A stretch of 64,000 bases of DNA from CALKZN01 sp050633785 (GCA_050633785.1 JBOEHE010000001.1:1-64000); one strand, 5' to 3'; shown: positions 25,799-35,293, counted from the first letter of the stretch. The notes: a model not told the origin generated them from the letters alone. A program made the numbers and translations.

Positions 25799-27679
25799 AT
25801 GAACAATCAGTCACGTTCCGAAATTGAGCGAGCTCTCGCTGCAAAACAACTTCCCCCGACAATGCCTCGCCCCGCACAACAGGAAGCGGACAATAGTTCC
25901 CCATTTTCTAATCAACGTGCAGCCAATATTATTGGTGGTAATATCAGCGGACTACCTAAAAAACCGCGGGCGAAAGTCGGTCTTATATGGTGGTTAACGG
26001 TCGGCCTGATTTTATTAATTGGTGTCGTATTGCTTATCCCGACTCCTGAGAACAATGACGTTCAAGCACCAACCGTTGAAGTATCTCCCCAGGCACTTGC
26101 TGAGAATCCGATTTATACCGATGGCCGAGTTGATGAAGCAGATGTAAGCTCTACAGGCGACACCAGTTTTTCAAGTGCTCAGGATATCGATCGAGCTAAT
26201 CAATTTCGACAAACGGAAATCGACAATGAAAAGGTCGCCCAACTCAGCGAAAAAGCCAAAGCAAATATCCGCAAAGGGGAATACACTGAACCAAAGGGTG
26301 ATAACGCCTTGCAGCATTATCAAGCAATATTGGCCATAGATGGCAATAACAGCTTGGCACGAAATGGCATTGAATACATTTCAAATCGTTTTTTCGTTTT
26401 AGGCAGCAAACAAGTTGAAAAGGGCAAATTAGATAACGCACGAGAAAGTCTGGCAACATTGTTTCTGATTGACCAGAACTCCGATCAATACATTGAATTA
26501 ACCGATAAAATCACTGAGTTAGAACTCAGCCTGCAGCTGTCTCCTGAGGAACAAAAAATAGCAAACCTGCTTGAAAAGGCATCTGCAGCAATACTCAAAG
26601 AGCGTTTTACTACACCCACTAAAGACAATGCCTTGAGCTATTATCAGGCAGTGCTGTCTCTGGACTCAAACAATCAAACAGCCAAACAGGGTATAGCCAC
26701 CATCACAGGACGCTATGTCTTGCTGGCAAATGAGTCTATGCAGAACAACAACATAAAAAAAGCAGAGAGCTATGCCGCAACAATATCAGCCATAGATCCC
26801 AACCACCCAAGTTTGGCTTTATTGATAAACCGTATTAAGAAAATTCGAAATGATGAATTATTATTGCAACAGGCCCTTCAACAGCCAAACCTTAACCAAC
26901 CAGAACCTTCAATAGCAACTACACAAGAGCCAAACCCAGCTATTGAACCAACACCAGCACCTGAATCGGGCAGTGTCACATTAGTCCCAGCAGTTTCATC
27001 GGATACCGTTAATCCCTCAGAGAATACGTCTGCATCGGCAAATGATTCAACTTCTACCAACTCCGTAACAAGTCCAACGACTAACCCAGCAACAAACCCA
27101 ACAACAACGGCGAGTCTAGAATCCCCTGAAACCATTTCTGCAGAAAATAGCCAGGCTATTGAACTGGCAACTGAGTCTGCCAGAGAGTTGGATGAAGTTC
27201 GTTTGCAGACCGGACTTAAAGCCTATTATGGTGGCAATTATTCTAAAGCGCTGACTAATCTATTGCCACTTGCAGATAAGAACATCGCTCGGGCACAAGT
27301 CAGGGTTGCTTATATGTATTATCTAGGCCGTGGAGTTGAGCCAAGCAGAAATATAGCTGAAGATTACCTGAGAAAAGCGATGCCTGCGGTCAATTCCTTT
27401 GCCAATGAAAACCGCGCCTGGGCTCAATCAGACTTGGGGTCCTTGTTTGAAGATGGACTTATCCTGAAACAAGACTACAAAGAAGCTATCAACTGGTACC
27501 AAAAAGCGGCAGATCAAAATTACCCAGGTGCACAGACCAACCTTGGCAATATGTACTACACTGGCAAAGGCGTCGAGCAGGATAATGCCAAAGCCATCGA
27601 ATGGTTCCGACGAGCTGCTAACAATGGGGATGCAGTAGGCCTGCGCAATCTACGAGCGCTGGGTGTTTCAGTAAACTAA
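25799..27679 (+). CDS. Inner-membrane-anchored TPR/Sel1-repeat protein
   Basis: A 626-residue bitopic protein: cytoplasmic N-terminus of 60 residues, one TM (61-81, GLIWWLTVGLILLIGVVLL), and a large periplasmic part. That part holds two copies of a roughly 110-residue TPR-like repeat (about 150-255 and 258-355) sharing a T/YTxPxxDNALxxYQAxLxxDxNN pattern and a xRYVLLA/RFFVLG block. A Thr/Ser/Asn/Pro linker of about 90 residues follows, then Sel1 repeats (about 470-620; MYYLGRGVE, LGSLFEDGL, LGNMYYTGKGVEQDNAKAIEWFRRAA). Such proteins scaffold envelope complexes. No ribosome site precedes the ATG. Standing alone, its partners are unknown. Confidence 0.75.
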   Translation: MNNQSRSEIERALAAKQLPPTMPRPAQQEADNSSPFSNQRAANIIGGNISGLPKKPRAKVGLIWWLTVGLILLIGVVLLIPTPENNDVQAPTVEVSPQALAENPIYTDGRVDEADVSSTGDTSFSSAQDIDRANQFRQTEIDNEKVAQLSEKAKANIRKGEYTEPKGDNALQHYQAILAIDGNNSLARNGIEYISNRFFVLGSKQVEKGKLDNARESLATLFLIDQNSDQYIELTDKITELELSLQLSPEEQKIANLLEKASAAILKERFTTPTKDNALSYYQAVLSLDSNNQTAKQGIATITGRYVLLANESMQNNNIKKAESYAATISAIDPNHPSLALLINRIKKIRNDELLLQQALQQPNLNQPEPSIATTQEPNPAIEPTPAPESGSVTLVPAVSSDTVNPSENTSASANDSTSTNSVTSPTTNPATNPTTTASLESPETISAENSQAIELATESARELDEVRLQTGLKAYYGGNYSKALTNLLPLADKNIARAQVRVAYMYYLGRGVEPSRNIAEDYLRKAMPAVNSFANENRAWAQSDLGSLFEDGLILKQDYKEAINWYQKAADQNYPGAQTNLGNMYYTGKGVEQDNAKAIEWFRRAANNGDAVGLRNLRALGVSVN

Positions 27680-27705
27680 TCTAGCAACAACAAGCAATAG
27701 CAAAA

Positions 27706-28524
27706 TTATTCGATACTATCTGCTGTAAACAGCTCAGCGTCAAAGTCAGGCTCAGGGTATTCAGGCTTCATGTCTACCAGAGTGTCGTGAACAATACGGG
27801 CAATAGCATAATCACGAAACCAGCGTTGCTCAGCTGGAATCACATACCATGGTGCCTGTTCTGTGGAACACTGACTTAATGCCGTATTAAATGCCTGCAT
27901 ATAGTCATCCCAATGCCGACGTTCATCTAAATCACCAGGGTTAAACTTCCAGTTTTTCTCAGGGTTTTCCAGACGACTTTTAAAACGACTTAACTGATAG
28001 TCTGGTGAAACATTCAACATAAACTTCAACACCTTGGTGCCACTATCAGCCAACAAGGCTTCAAACTGGTTAATATGTTGATAGCGCCGCTCAATAATCT
28101 CGGGCGATTGCCAACCATGCACTTTCACAATCAACACATCTTCGTAATGCGAACGATTAAATAACACCATCTCGCCCTTCGCAGGAGCCTGACTGTGTAC
28201 CCGCCAAAGAAAATCATGAGCTAATTCATGCTTAGTTGGTTTTCCAAAACTTTTCACTCGGCACCCCTGAACGTTCAGTTGTGTCGTTAACTTTCGAATA
28301 GTACTGTCCTTGCCTGCAGCATCCATTGCTTGCAGAACGATCAATAAACTCTGTTCTTTACCGGCATAAAGCTGTTGTTGTAACTCAAGCAATGATTTAT
28401 ACAAATCTTTAGTCTTTTTGCGTATATCTTTTTCATCCAGACCATAAACCTTGTCCGTCTCATTGGCTTGCAAATCCACTTTTTGACCAGGGAGAACGCG
28501 CAATTCGGAGAGAAATTTTGTCAT
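27706..28524 (-). CDS. ppk2: Polyphosphate kinase 2 family protein
   Basis: A 272-residue PPK2 enzyme that moves phosphate between polyphosphate and nucleotides. Walker A is AMDAAGKDST (about 106-115), the lid region carries FGKPTKHELAHDFLWR and Walker B is FNRSHYEDVLI. The N-terminal ELRVLPGQKVDL, with a single catalytic domain, points to the class III-like group that can act on mono- and diphosphates, judged by eye. Convergent with the Sel1 gene, 26 bases apart, and preceded by about 500 bases without a gene. It probably links stored polyphosphate to ATP/GTP regeneration. Confidence 0.9.
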   Translation of the reverse strand: MTKFLSELRVLPGQKVDLQANETDKVYGLDEKDIRKKTKDLYKSLLELQQQLYAGKEQSLLIVLQAMDAAGKDSTIRKLTTQLNVQGCRVKSFGKPTKHELAHDFLWRVHSQAPAKGEMVLFNRSHYEDVLIVKVHGWQSPEIIERRYQHINQFEALLADSGTKVLKFMLNVSPDYQLSRFKSRLENPEKNWKFNPGDLDERRHWDDYMQAFNTALSQCSTEQAPWYVIPAEQRWFRDYAIARIVHDTLVDMKPEYPEPDFDAELFTADSIE

Positions 28525-29027
28525 TTTTTGACCTTTTATCGTAAGTCTATTATTTTCACTAAAATGTATAAATAAGTGTATGAAAAATGAAACTAAAGGC
28601 TGAAGCCTCTTTATTTATACACCAACAAACCTGTTTCTAGCACCATCGATCGGCACATACAACTCTGAACTTTACCAAACAGTTGATATCAATTCCCAGC
28701 AATCACATGATAACAGGCATCACGGATGAACTTAGGTATATATTTGCCCAGGCTTAACAAATACCAATGCCCAGTTAAATCCTTAGTAATTTCGAATGCC
28801 GCGGACGATCTGATGAAACATTCACTTTCAATAAGAAAGAGTTTATTTCGCCAACCTCATTGCCTTTATAATATTCAACCATCATATAGATTGTGCCAAT
28901 TCATTCTGCATGGGTGCAAACGCAAAGACTCCTCCAAGGTCACGCTTGATAATAAAATTAACCGCGCCATTACAAAAATTGCAGCTACCATCAGAAATGA
29001 TGGTAGAACGGTTATCCAATATGTTAT
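28525..29027. other. 503-base region without a supported gene
   Basis: It holds the ppk2 promoter region (minus strand) and a hairpin annotated separately. A 101-codon plus-strand frame from 28726 has irregular composition, no ribosome site and runs through the hairpin into the end of the dioxygenase gene, so I do not call it. Confidence 0.5.
28985..29006 (-). terminator. Probable terminator of the PhyH-type dioxygenase gene
   Basis: CTACCATCA, GAAA loop, TGATGGTAG: a perfect 9-bp stem 22 bases after the stop codon on the minus strand. On that strand the stem is followed within about seven bases by a run of five T. Confidence 0.55.
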
Positions 29028-29687
29028 CTAAGCCCATTGAATTTCATCAGGTAAGTCAAAGCTACTATATTCAACATGCAAAACACGGCGCTGTGTTGGA
29101 TTAATCGCTTTACTTGAAGCATGTAGCAAATGCGGACGCATAACCAGAGCTGAACCTTGCTCGCCCATACAATATAAGGGCTCATTCGCAGTCACATGCC
29201 CGGTTATTTGTTCCTGTGTCATAATGCCTTGTTTATGGCTACCAGGAATAATTTTCAAACCACCATTATTTTTATCAACTGCGTCCAGGTGAATACGAAA
29301 AGTAACCATTTGATCCAAAACATCAAGTGGTGGTTGCACATGCTGTACCTTATCTTTAATGCTCCAAGGCCCCCACCCCTGGCAATTAAACTGATGAGAA
29401 ACAGCGACCGTTTTATCCTGATGCCAACTCACCAACCAATTACTCTCGGCTGTTTTATTAAACAATATCACTCGAACCAGCTTTGCCTGACCACTTAAGT
29501 ATCGTTCAGCCCGATTTATTAAATAGTCAGAATCAACCAGATCTCGAACTGATCTTAGTTTTTTTTCGGCATTGCGCAAACCACTTCTGCTTTCAGCAAA
29601 TTGCTGTTGTTCAAACTCCTGAACTATCGACTGAACTATAGCCGGTTCAATAAGCTCATCAATTATGTCAAAACCCTTTTCCATCAT
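29028..29687 (-). CDS. Phytanoyl-CoA dioxygenase (PhyH) family oxygenase
   Basis: About 219 residues; Fe(II)/2-oxoglutarate-dependent dioxygenase of the PhyH family. The iron triad is His-x-Asp in WHQDKT (about residues 89-91) and a distal His in RPHLLHAS (about 189), with the 2-oxoglutarate Arg in QRRVLHVEY. KIIPGSHKQGIM is the usual strand before the distal His. Start is uncertain among GTG-ATG-ATG in tandem; I use the first ATG. Isolated from metabolic genes, upstream of nothing on its strand. Substrates in this family range from ectoine to small natural products, so none can be assigned. Confidence 0.8.
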   Translation of the reverse strand: MMEKGFDIIDELIEPAIVQSIVQEFEQQQFAESRSGLRNAEKKLRSVRDLVDSDYLINRAERYLSGQAKLVRVILFNKTAESNWLVSWHQDKTVAVSHQFNCQGWGPWSIKDKVQHVQPPLDVLDQMVTFRIHLDAVDKNNGGLKIIPGSHKQGIMTQEQITGHVTANEPLYCMGEQGSALVMRPHLLHASSKAINPTQRRVLHVEYSSFDLPDEIQWA

Positions 29688-29729
29688 CACTAAAATAGCA
29701 GATTAATAAACCGAAAGCACTGCCTGACA

Positions 29730-30275
29730 TTACTTCACCAGTAGCAACGTTACCAACACCCCCATCAGACCACCCGAATAGCTGGCAATATGCATATAAG
29801 CGACTTGAATGAATGATCGAGGGTCACTTATAGCATAACGCTGAATCATATCAGCCCAGACAGCATAATCCGGCCTGACCTGAGCTGTGTACAAACCCGT
29901 AAGAACAGCAAACGAAACAGCCATTACCCAAACAATTATAAAACCCAGTTTGATGTTCTTGCATGCAAGATCAATCGATCGGTTTCGCAAGTATCGACGC
30001 GCTAAAAGCCATCCAACTACCAACCCGGCACCAGATGAAGCGACAAAACCAATACAAGCCGCAAAAATACGATCACCTAAGCCAAAATCAAGATAATGAA
30101 ACTGTTTAAATTTCACCTGAGTAAAATACTCAGGTGATAAAGAATAGCTTATCTGGTTATGTATCAGGCCATAAAACCCCATCACCAATGCACTCGCCAA
30201 AGCAACCCTAATAAGAGGTAACAGCTCACGCTTATGAATGTCTGGAATCAGATATTTACGCAAAGCTTCTCTCAA
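29730..30275 (-). CDS. Unknown inner-membrane protein, TTG start coupled to a small upstream ORF
   Basis: A 181-residue protein I do not recognise, with about four membrane helices (about 24-42, 72-92, 110-130, 160-180) and one longer periplasmic stretch (ISYSLSPEYFTQVKFKQFHYLDFG). The first codon is TTG; the TGA of a 41-residue ORF overlaps it, giving TTGA, which suggests translational coupling. No ribosome site of its own is visible. Glycine-rich GFVASSGAGLVVGWLLARRYLR is the best-defined element. No family assignment. Confidence 0.6.
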   Translation of the reverse strand: MREALRKYLIPDIHKRELLPLIRVALASALVMGFYGLIHNQISYSLSPEYFTQVKFKQFHYLDFGLGDRIFAACIGFVASSGAGLVVGWLLARRYLRNRSIDLACKNIKLGFIIVWVMAVSFAVLTGLYTAQVRPDYAVWADMIQRYAISDPRSFIQVAYMHIASYSGGLMGVLVTLLLVK

Positions 30276-30397
30276 TCAGTAGCCTGACTACGAATCAGTT
30301 CATCAACGTTCACCTGAACTGTGAATGTCATTTCGCGAGATAGCCTTTTTTGTTGTGAGACAGAGTAAGTTTCGCTAGTTTTTGCTTCATTTTCCAT
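30272..30397 (-). CDS. Small 41-residue protein coupled to the membrane protein gene
   Basis: An ORF from ATG at 30397 to TGA at 30272-30274 encoding 41 residues: an acidic start (MENEAKTSETYS), a basic middle and a strand-like end (TFTVQVNVDELIRSQATD). The stop overlaps the TTG start of the next gene by two bases. The ribosome site is weak. Alternatively it is the true N-terminal part of the next protein separated by a frameshift. No known homologue comes to mind. Confidence 0.45.
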   Translation of the reverse strand: MENEAKTSETYSVSQQKRLSREMTFTVQVNVDELIRSQATD

Positions 30398-30457
30398 GAT
30401 CTGTGCTTATCTCAACGTCAAACGATGCTAAAATAAAACATCATAAAAGGAAAGCCT

Positions 30458-31129
30458 TTGTGCCCCATGTTGACACCATTGAATGCCGAATTGCCCCAGC
30501 CTCGACTGATTGCTGAAAAGATCTCTTGCCAGCGCGGTGAACTGCGTTTGATCAATGACTTGGATTTCAGTTTGCACCCACAACAACTATTACGCATTAT
30601 CGGTGCCAACGGCAGTGGAAAAACCAGTTTACTGCGAATCATTGCCGGCTTGAATGAACCTGTTTCAGGTCACGTATACTGGAATGAGCAATTGGCTTCT
30701 GCTTCCGATGATTTTGCTGCCAATGTTGGTTACATTGGCCATCGAGATGGCCTGAAAGGCTCACTGACTGTGATTGAAAACCTTCAGTTTTATCAACAAA
30801 TGCATACCTCACTGAATATTGGTTCAATTGAAAAAACATTGCACCAACTGGGCATACTGCATGTTGCCGAATTACCCGCCAGCCGCCTGTCATTTGGTCA
30901 ACGTCGGCGACTTGCCTTTGCCCGCCTATTGGTTGCTCCTTTGACATTATGGCTATTGGATGAACCTTTCACCGGCATTGATGTTTCCGGCCGCGAACTG
31001 ATAGAACAGATTTGCGTTGACCATCTGACTCAACAAGGCATGATCATAATGACCCATCATGGCAGTCTAGACGACAGTCCTTTACAACCTTACGAACAAC
31101 AGCTTATTCTGCAGGACAACAATGGCTGA
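30458..31129 (+). CDS. ccmA: Heme exporter ATP-binding protein CcmA
   Basis: A 223-residue ABC ATPase that, with CcmB, drives release of holo-CcmE from CcmC during c-type cytochrome maturation. Walker A GANGSGKTS (about 52-60), signature LSFGQRRRLAFAR, Walker B LWLLDEPFTGID and switch His in MTHHG. The likely start is TTG, six bases after AGGA; the ATG three codons later is too far from that site. It opens a nine-gene ccm operon and overlaps ccmB by eight bases. Confidence 0.96.
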   Translation: MCPMLTPLNAELPQPRLIAEKISCQRGELRLINDLDFSLHPQQLLRIIGANGSGKTSLLRIIAGLNEPVSGHVYWNEQLASASDDFAANVGYIGHRDGLKGSLTVIENLQFYQQMHTSLNIGSIEKTLHQLGILHVAELPASRLSFGQRRRLAFARLLVAPLTLWLLDEPFTGIDVSGRELIEQICVDHLTQQGMIIMTHHGSLDDSPLQPYEQQLILQDNNG

Positions 31130-31817
31130 TATGCTGCAACAGTCATCTCTCATTTCCAGCTTTCGACTGTTCTTCAGCCGCGAACTGGCGTTATTGATAC
31201 GTAACCGTACTGACACCGTTCAACCCTTCAGCTTCTTTATTATTGTTGTCTTCCTGTTCCCATTGAGTTTGTCTCCAGAGAGCAATTTACTCAAGCAGAT
31301 CATGCCCAGTTGCATCTGGGTCTCTGTCGTTCTGGCAATCATGATGGGCCTGGATAATCTCTTTCGTTCTGATTTTGAAGATGGGTCATTAGAACAATGG
31401 TTAATTCATTACCGTTCACTGCCGATGATTGTTTTCGCTAAAATTTTAGCTCACTGGTGCACAACAGGTTTATTGTTATCCGTTATTGCAACCTTACTAT
31501 GTATGGCTATTGATATACCCGGCGAGCAAATTTCGGTATTATTCATTTCACTGGTTTTAGGTACTTTAAGCCTGCAATCTATTGGAGCGATAGGTGCAGC
31601 TCTGACCGTCAGTTTACGACGCAGTGGTATGTTGTTAGCGGTTGTTGTTTTACCTTTATATATCCCGGTACTGATCTTTGGTTCAGGTCTGGTGGCCCGA
31701 GCTGGCGATGGTGCATCAGTTGTCGGTCCCTTATATATTCTGGCAGCCATTGTTGTATTGGCTATAACACTATCACCACTAGCGATTAGCGCCGCTCTTA
31801 AAAACACCATAGATTAA
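31122..31817 (+). CDS. ccmB: Heme exporter membrane protein CcmB
   Basis: A 231-residue protein with six membrane helices and the family start FFSRELALLIRNRTDTVQPFSFFIIVVFLFPLS. The MMGLDNLFRSDFEDGSLEQW segment is typical of CcmB. It forms the membrane part of the CcmAB ABC complex. Its start lies inside the ccmA 3' end. Length matches the family. Confidence 0.96.
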   Translation: MADMLQQSSLISSFRLFFSRELALLIRNRTDTVQPFSFFIIVVFLFPLSLSPESNLLKQIMPSCIWVSVVLAIMMGLDNLFRSDFEDGSLEQWLIHYRSLPMIVFAKILAHWCTTGLLLSVIATLLCMAIDIPGEQISVLFISLVLGTLSLQSIGAIGAALTVSLRRSGMLLAVVVLPLYIPVLIFGSGLVARAGDGASVVGPLYILAAIVVLAITLSPLAISAALKNTID

Positions 31818-31849
31818 ACCTAACCGACACTACTTGACTCGACAACACC

Positions 31850-32614
31850 ATGTTTCAGACACTATGGAATACACTTAAAACGTTTTACCACCAACTCGGT
31901 TCCCCACGCGAGTTTTATCGCATCAGTAATTTTTTAATTCCCTGGTTCGGCTGGCTGTTTGTCACCCTTATGATTATCGGAACCTATCAAGCCTTCTTCA
32001 CTGCACCGGTTGATTATCAGCAGGGCGAAAGTTTTCGCATTATCTATGTCCATGTTCCAGCGGCCTGGCTATCCTTGTTTGTTTATATCATTATGGCCGT
32101 TGCAGCCGCTATAGGTATGATCTGGCGCATGAAAATGGCATTTATCGTGACCATATCTTCAGCACCGATTGGCGCAGCCTTCACCTTAATCGCATTAGTC
32201 ACCGGTTCACTCTGGGGCAAACCCATGTGGGGAACTTGGTGGGAATGGGATGCCAGACTCACCTCAGAATTGATTTTGTTATTTTTATACATAGGCGTCA
32301 TTGCCTTATATTCAGCATTTGACAATCGCAAGACCGCAGAAAAAGCGACCGCGATACTATGCATAGTCGGCGTCATCAACATTCCCATCATTCACTATTC
32401 AGTAACTTGGTGGAACAGTCTGCACCAGGGAGCCACTGTTATACGTGATGGCGGACCAGGCATGCCAGCCAGCATGTTAGTCCCCTTGTTGATCTTAGCC
32501 ATAGCATTTAAAGTTTTTTATGGCTGGGTGCTGCTAATGCGTGCACAAAACCAGGTTCTTGAGCAGGAACAGAACAGCCAATGGGTACAGAAAATGCTGG
32601 GGATATCACAATGA
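31850..32614 (+). CDS. ccmC: Heme handling protein CcmC
   Basis: A 254-residue inner-membrane protein with six helices that binds heme and hands it to CcmE. The tryptophan-rich WWEWD loop (MWGTWWEWDARLTSELILLFLY) and periplasmic histidines (YVHVPAAW; IHYSVTWWNSLHQG) that hold the heme are present. A longer N-terminus than in E. coli (about 30 extra residues before FLIPWFGWLF). Its stop overlaps the ccmD ATG. Confidence 0.97.
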   Translation: MFQTLWNTLKTFYHQLGSPREFYRISNFLIPWFGWLFVTLMIIGTYQAFFTAPVDYQQGESFRIIYVHVPAAWLSLFVYIIMAVAAAIGMIWRMKMAFIVTISSAPIGAAFTLIALVTGSLWGKPMWGTWWEWDARLTSELILLFLYIGVIALYSAFDNRKTAEKATAILCIVGVINIPIIHYSVTWWNSLHQGATVIRDGGPGMPASMLVPLLILAIAFKVFYGWVLLMRAQNQVLEQEQNSQWVQKMLGISQ

Positions 32615-32820
32615 ACTGGGCAGATTTTTTCCATATGGGTGGTTACGCTTTTTATGTCTGGACGTCATGGGCAGTTACCATTACTCTAATGATCGTACTT
32701 GTTGTGACTGCTCGCCTGCGCAAGCGACAACTGATCGAGCAATTGCGACAAAAGCACCGTCGAGAACAACTACAAAAAGCGGCACCATCATCAACACCTA
32801 AACAGGAGCAACAACCGTGA
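32611..32820 (+). CDS. ccmD: Heme exporter small protein CcmD
   Basis: A 69-residue single-helix membrane protein. The ATG at 32611 overlaps the ccmC stop as ATGA and begins MNWADFFHMGGYAFYVWTSW, the CcmD signature; an upstream in-frame ATG inside ccmC is discarded. TM about 18-38, then a basic cytoplasmic tail (RLRKRQLIEQLRQKHRREQLQK). It assists release of holo-CcmE from CcmABC. Its stop overlaps the GTG start of ccmE. Confidence 0.93.
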   Translation: MNWADFFHMGGYAFYVWTSWAVTITLMIVLVVTARLRKRQLIEQLRQKHRREQLQKAAPSSTPKQEQQP

Positions 32821-33287
32821 CGCCTCGTCAAAAACAACGACTGTGGGTAGTAACCGCAATTATTGCGGGGGTTTCTATCGCCACTGCACTCGGCTTACGA
32901 GCATTTAAAGAAAACGTCACCTACTTCCTTGAACCCAGTGATGTCGCATCTGGTAATTTTGATAGAGCCAACAACTATCGAGTCGGCGGCATAGTCAAGC
33001 ATGGCAGCGTCGTGCGTCTGGAAGATGGTATTACAACGCAATTCAAAGTGACAGACTGTACTGCTGACATTGTCGTACGTTACCAGGGAATTCTGCCGGA
33101 TCTGTTTCGCGAGAGCCAAGGTATAGTCGCAAATGGCAAACTGAATCAGGACTCAGTTCTGATTGCATCCCAGGTATTAGCCAAACACGACGAAAACTAT
33201 ATTCCCAATGAAGCCGCTGAAGCTGTCATGAAAGCCAAGGCTGATAAATGTCAGCCCAGCCCTGAAGCAAATGCCAAGACCTCTTAA
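32817..33287 (+). CDS. ccmE: Heme chaperone CcmE
   Basis: A 156-residue periplasmic heme chaperone anchored by one N-terminal helix (about 9-30). An OB fold (RVGGIVKHGSVVRLEDG, FKVTDCTADIVVRYQGILPDLFRESQGIVANG) ends in AKHDENYIP, with the His that forms the covalent heme bond and the Tyr heme ligand. Starts with GTG overlapping the ccmD stop (GTGA). The C-terminal tail is short and flexible. Confidence 0.97.
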   Translation: MTPRQKQRLWVVTAIIAGVSIATALGLRAFKENVTYFLEPSDVASGNFDRANNYRVGGIVKHGSVVRLEDGITTQFKVTDCTADIVVRYQGILPDLFRESQGIVANGKLNQDSVLIASQVLAKHDENYIPNEAAEAVMKAKADKCQPSPEANAKTS

Positions 33288-33334
33288 ACTTAATAAAGCC
33301 TTAATCACGGACCCACCTAGTAAATACCTGAACT

Positions 33335-35293
33335 ATGTTAGCTGAAATAGCCCAAATTTGTTTGATATTGGCACTCTGTGTCGCCGTTGTTCAAGGCGTG
33401 TTAAGCCTGTTGGGAGCCCACCGAGAACAAATAGCCTGGATGAACCTGTCGAAACCAGCCACTTATGTCCAATGGTCATTGGTAGCTATTGCCTACGGCT
33501 TATTAACACATGCGTTTATCATTCATGATTTTTCAGTTGCTTATGTGGCCAACAATTCCAACACAGAGCAACCGCTGATCTATCGAATCTCCGGTGTCTG
33601 GGGGGCACATGAAGGCTCTCTTTTGTTATGGGTATTAATTCAATGCACCTGGTCAGCATTAGTTGCCAGTTTCAGTCGACAAATTCCAATGGCCATCATT
33701 GCCCGTGTTCTTGGAGTGTTGAGTCTGATCAACGTGGGTTTTCTGAGTTTCATGCTCTTCACCTCTAATCCATTTGACCGTTTTCTGCCCGCCCCATTGG
33801 AAGGTCGCGAACTGAACCCTTTATTGCAAGACCCCGGTCTGGCCATTCACCCGCCAATGCTATATATCGGCTATGTAGGTTTCAGCGTAGCTTTTGCTTT
33901 TGCCATTTCGGCATTGTTAAGCGGTAAAATGGATTCTCAATGGGCTCGCTGGGTCAGACCATGGACAGGTGCAGCCTGGTTATTTCTGACTATTGGTATC
34001 ACACTTGGCAGTTGGTGGGCTTATTATGAACTCGGCTGGGGAGGTTGGTGGTTCTGGGATCCGGTTGAAAATGCCTCATTTATGCCGTGGCTGGTCGGCA
34101 CTGCATTAGTCCATTGTCTGGCGGTAACTGAAAAACGTGGAGCATTTGTTGCCTGGACTGTACTACTGGCTATTTTTACCTTTTCATTAAGCCTGTTAGG
34201 CACTTTTCTAGTTCGTTCTGGCATTTTAACATCCGTGCATGCTTTCGCCAGCGACCCAACGAGAGGTTTATATATTCTGATTTTTCTGAGCATCGTTATA
34301 GGTGGTTCACTAGCTTTGTATGCGTTTCGTGGCAGCAGCATCCGCAGCACCGTCGGATTCACATTATTTTCGAAAGAAACCAGCCTCTTACTGAATAATG
34401 TATTCCTACTGGTTGCTGCCTTTATGGTTTTTCTGGGCACCTTATTCCCATTAGTCATAGAGGCGATTGGACAAGGGAAAATTTCTGTCGGAGCTCCCTA
34501 CTTTGACCTTATGTTTGCCGTATTAACCATCCCACTGGCTATTTTGGTCGGCGTCGGTGCCATGACTCGTTGGAAACAGGATCAGCTCAATCGCTTTTAT
34601 CCAGCAATGGCCTTATTTGCCGTGTTGAGCATCAGCATCAGCAGCGCTATCACGGCCTACCTCAGTCATCGCGCTCAATCTGATTTTTCATTCGGTGCCA
34701 TGGGCGGAGTCTCTCTGACATTGTGGATCACATTATGGACTGTGCATGGCATACTTGATCGAGGCAAAAACCGAAAAGGTGTGTTAAACAAACTACGTCA
34801 ACCCGCAGCGTTCTGGGGCATGAGCATTGCGCATTTCGGCGTTGCGGTGTTCATTTTAGGTGTCACCCATGTCAACACCTACAGCTTGGACAAAGACCTG
34901 ACCATGATCCCTGGTGATACTTATGAAATGGCCGAGTATCAATTCAAGTTTGCAGGGATCGAACAAAAAAGAGAACAGAACTATCTGGCCAACGAAGGTC
35001 GTTTTATTGTCTCAAGTCAACAACAAGAGATTACAACACTCTACCCACAAAAGCGTTATTATCGTTCTGGTGGCAACCCGCTGACTGAAGCAGCCATCAA
35101 CACCAGCCTGACTCGTGATTTGTACGTTTCTCTGGGCGAGCAAATCAATCCCCAAACCCAGCAGTGGAGTGTGCGCTTTTATTACAGGTCTTACGTTGTC
35201 TGTATCTGGCTTGGTGGTTTTATCATGGCTCTTGGTGGGTTGATTGCCATTTTTGACCGGCGCTATCGCAAATCCGGTGAGGCTACGGCATGA
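33335..35293 (+). CDS. ccmF: Cytochrome c heme lyase subunit CcmF
   Basis: A 652-residue membrane protein with about 14 helices, part of the complex that attaches heme to apocytochrome c. The WWD heme-binding motif is GWGGWWFWDPVENASFMPWL (about 231-250), with the usual histidines in IHPPMLYIGYVGF and VHAFASDPTRGLYI. The large C-terminal periplasmic domain precedes the last helix. It starts 47 bases after ccmE and overlaps ccmG by four bases. Confidence 0.97.
   Translation: MLAEIAQICLILALCVAVVQGVLSLLGAHREQIAWMNLSKPATYVQWSLVAIAYGLLTHAFIIHDFSVAYVANNSNTEQPLIYRISGVWGAHEGSLLLWVLIQCTWSALVASFSRQIPMAIIARVLGVLSLINVGFLSFMLFTSNPFDRFLPAPLEGRELNPLLQDPGLAIHPPMLYIGYVGFSVAFAFAISALLSGKMDSQWARWVRPWTGAAWLFLTIGITLGSWWAYYELGWGGWWFWDPVENASFMPWLVGTALVHCLAVTEKRGAFVAWTVLLAIFTFSLSLLGTFLVRSGILTSVHAFASDPTRGLYILIFLSIVIGGSLALYAFRGSSIRSTVGFTLFSKETSLLLNNVFLLVAAFMVFLGTLFPLVIEAIGQGKISVGAPYFDLMFAVLTIPLAILVGVGAMTRWKQDQLNRFYPAMALFAVLSISISSAITAYLSHRAQSDFSFGAMGGVSLTLWITLWTVHGILDRGKNRKGVLNKLRQPAAFWGMSIAHFGVAVFILGVTHVNTYSLDKDLTMIPGDTYEMAEYQFKFAGIEQKREQNYLANEGRFIVSSQQQEITTLYPQKRYYRSGGNPLTEAAINTSLTRDLYVSLGEQINPQTQQWSVRFYYRSYVVCIWLGGFIMALGGLIAIFDRRYRKSGEATA

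Noticed and set aside
28726..29031. 101-codon plus-strand frame
   Set aside because: No ribosome site, irregular composition, and it overlaps a terminator-like hairpin and the end of the dioxygenase gene.
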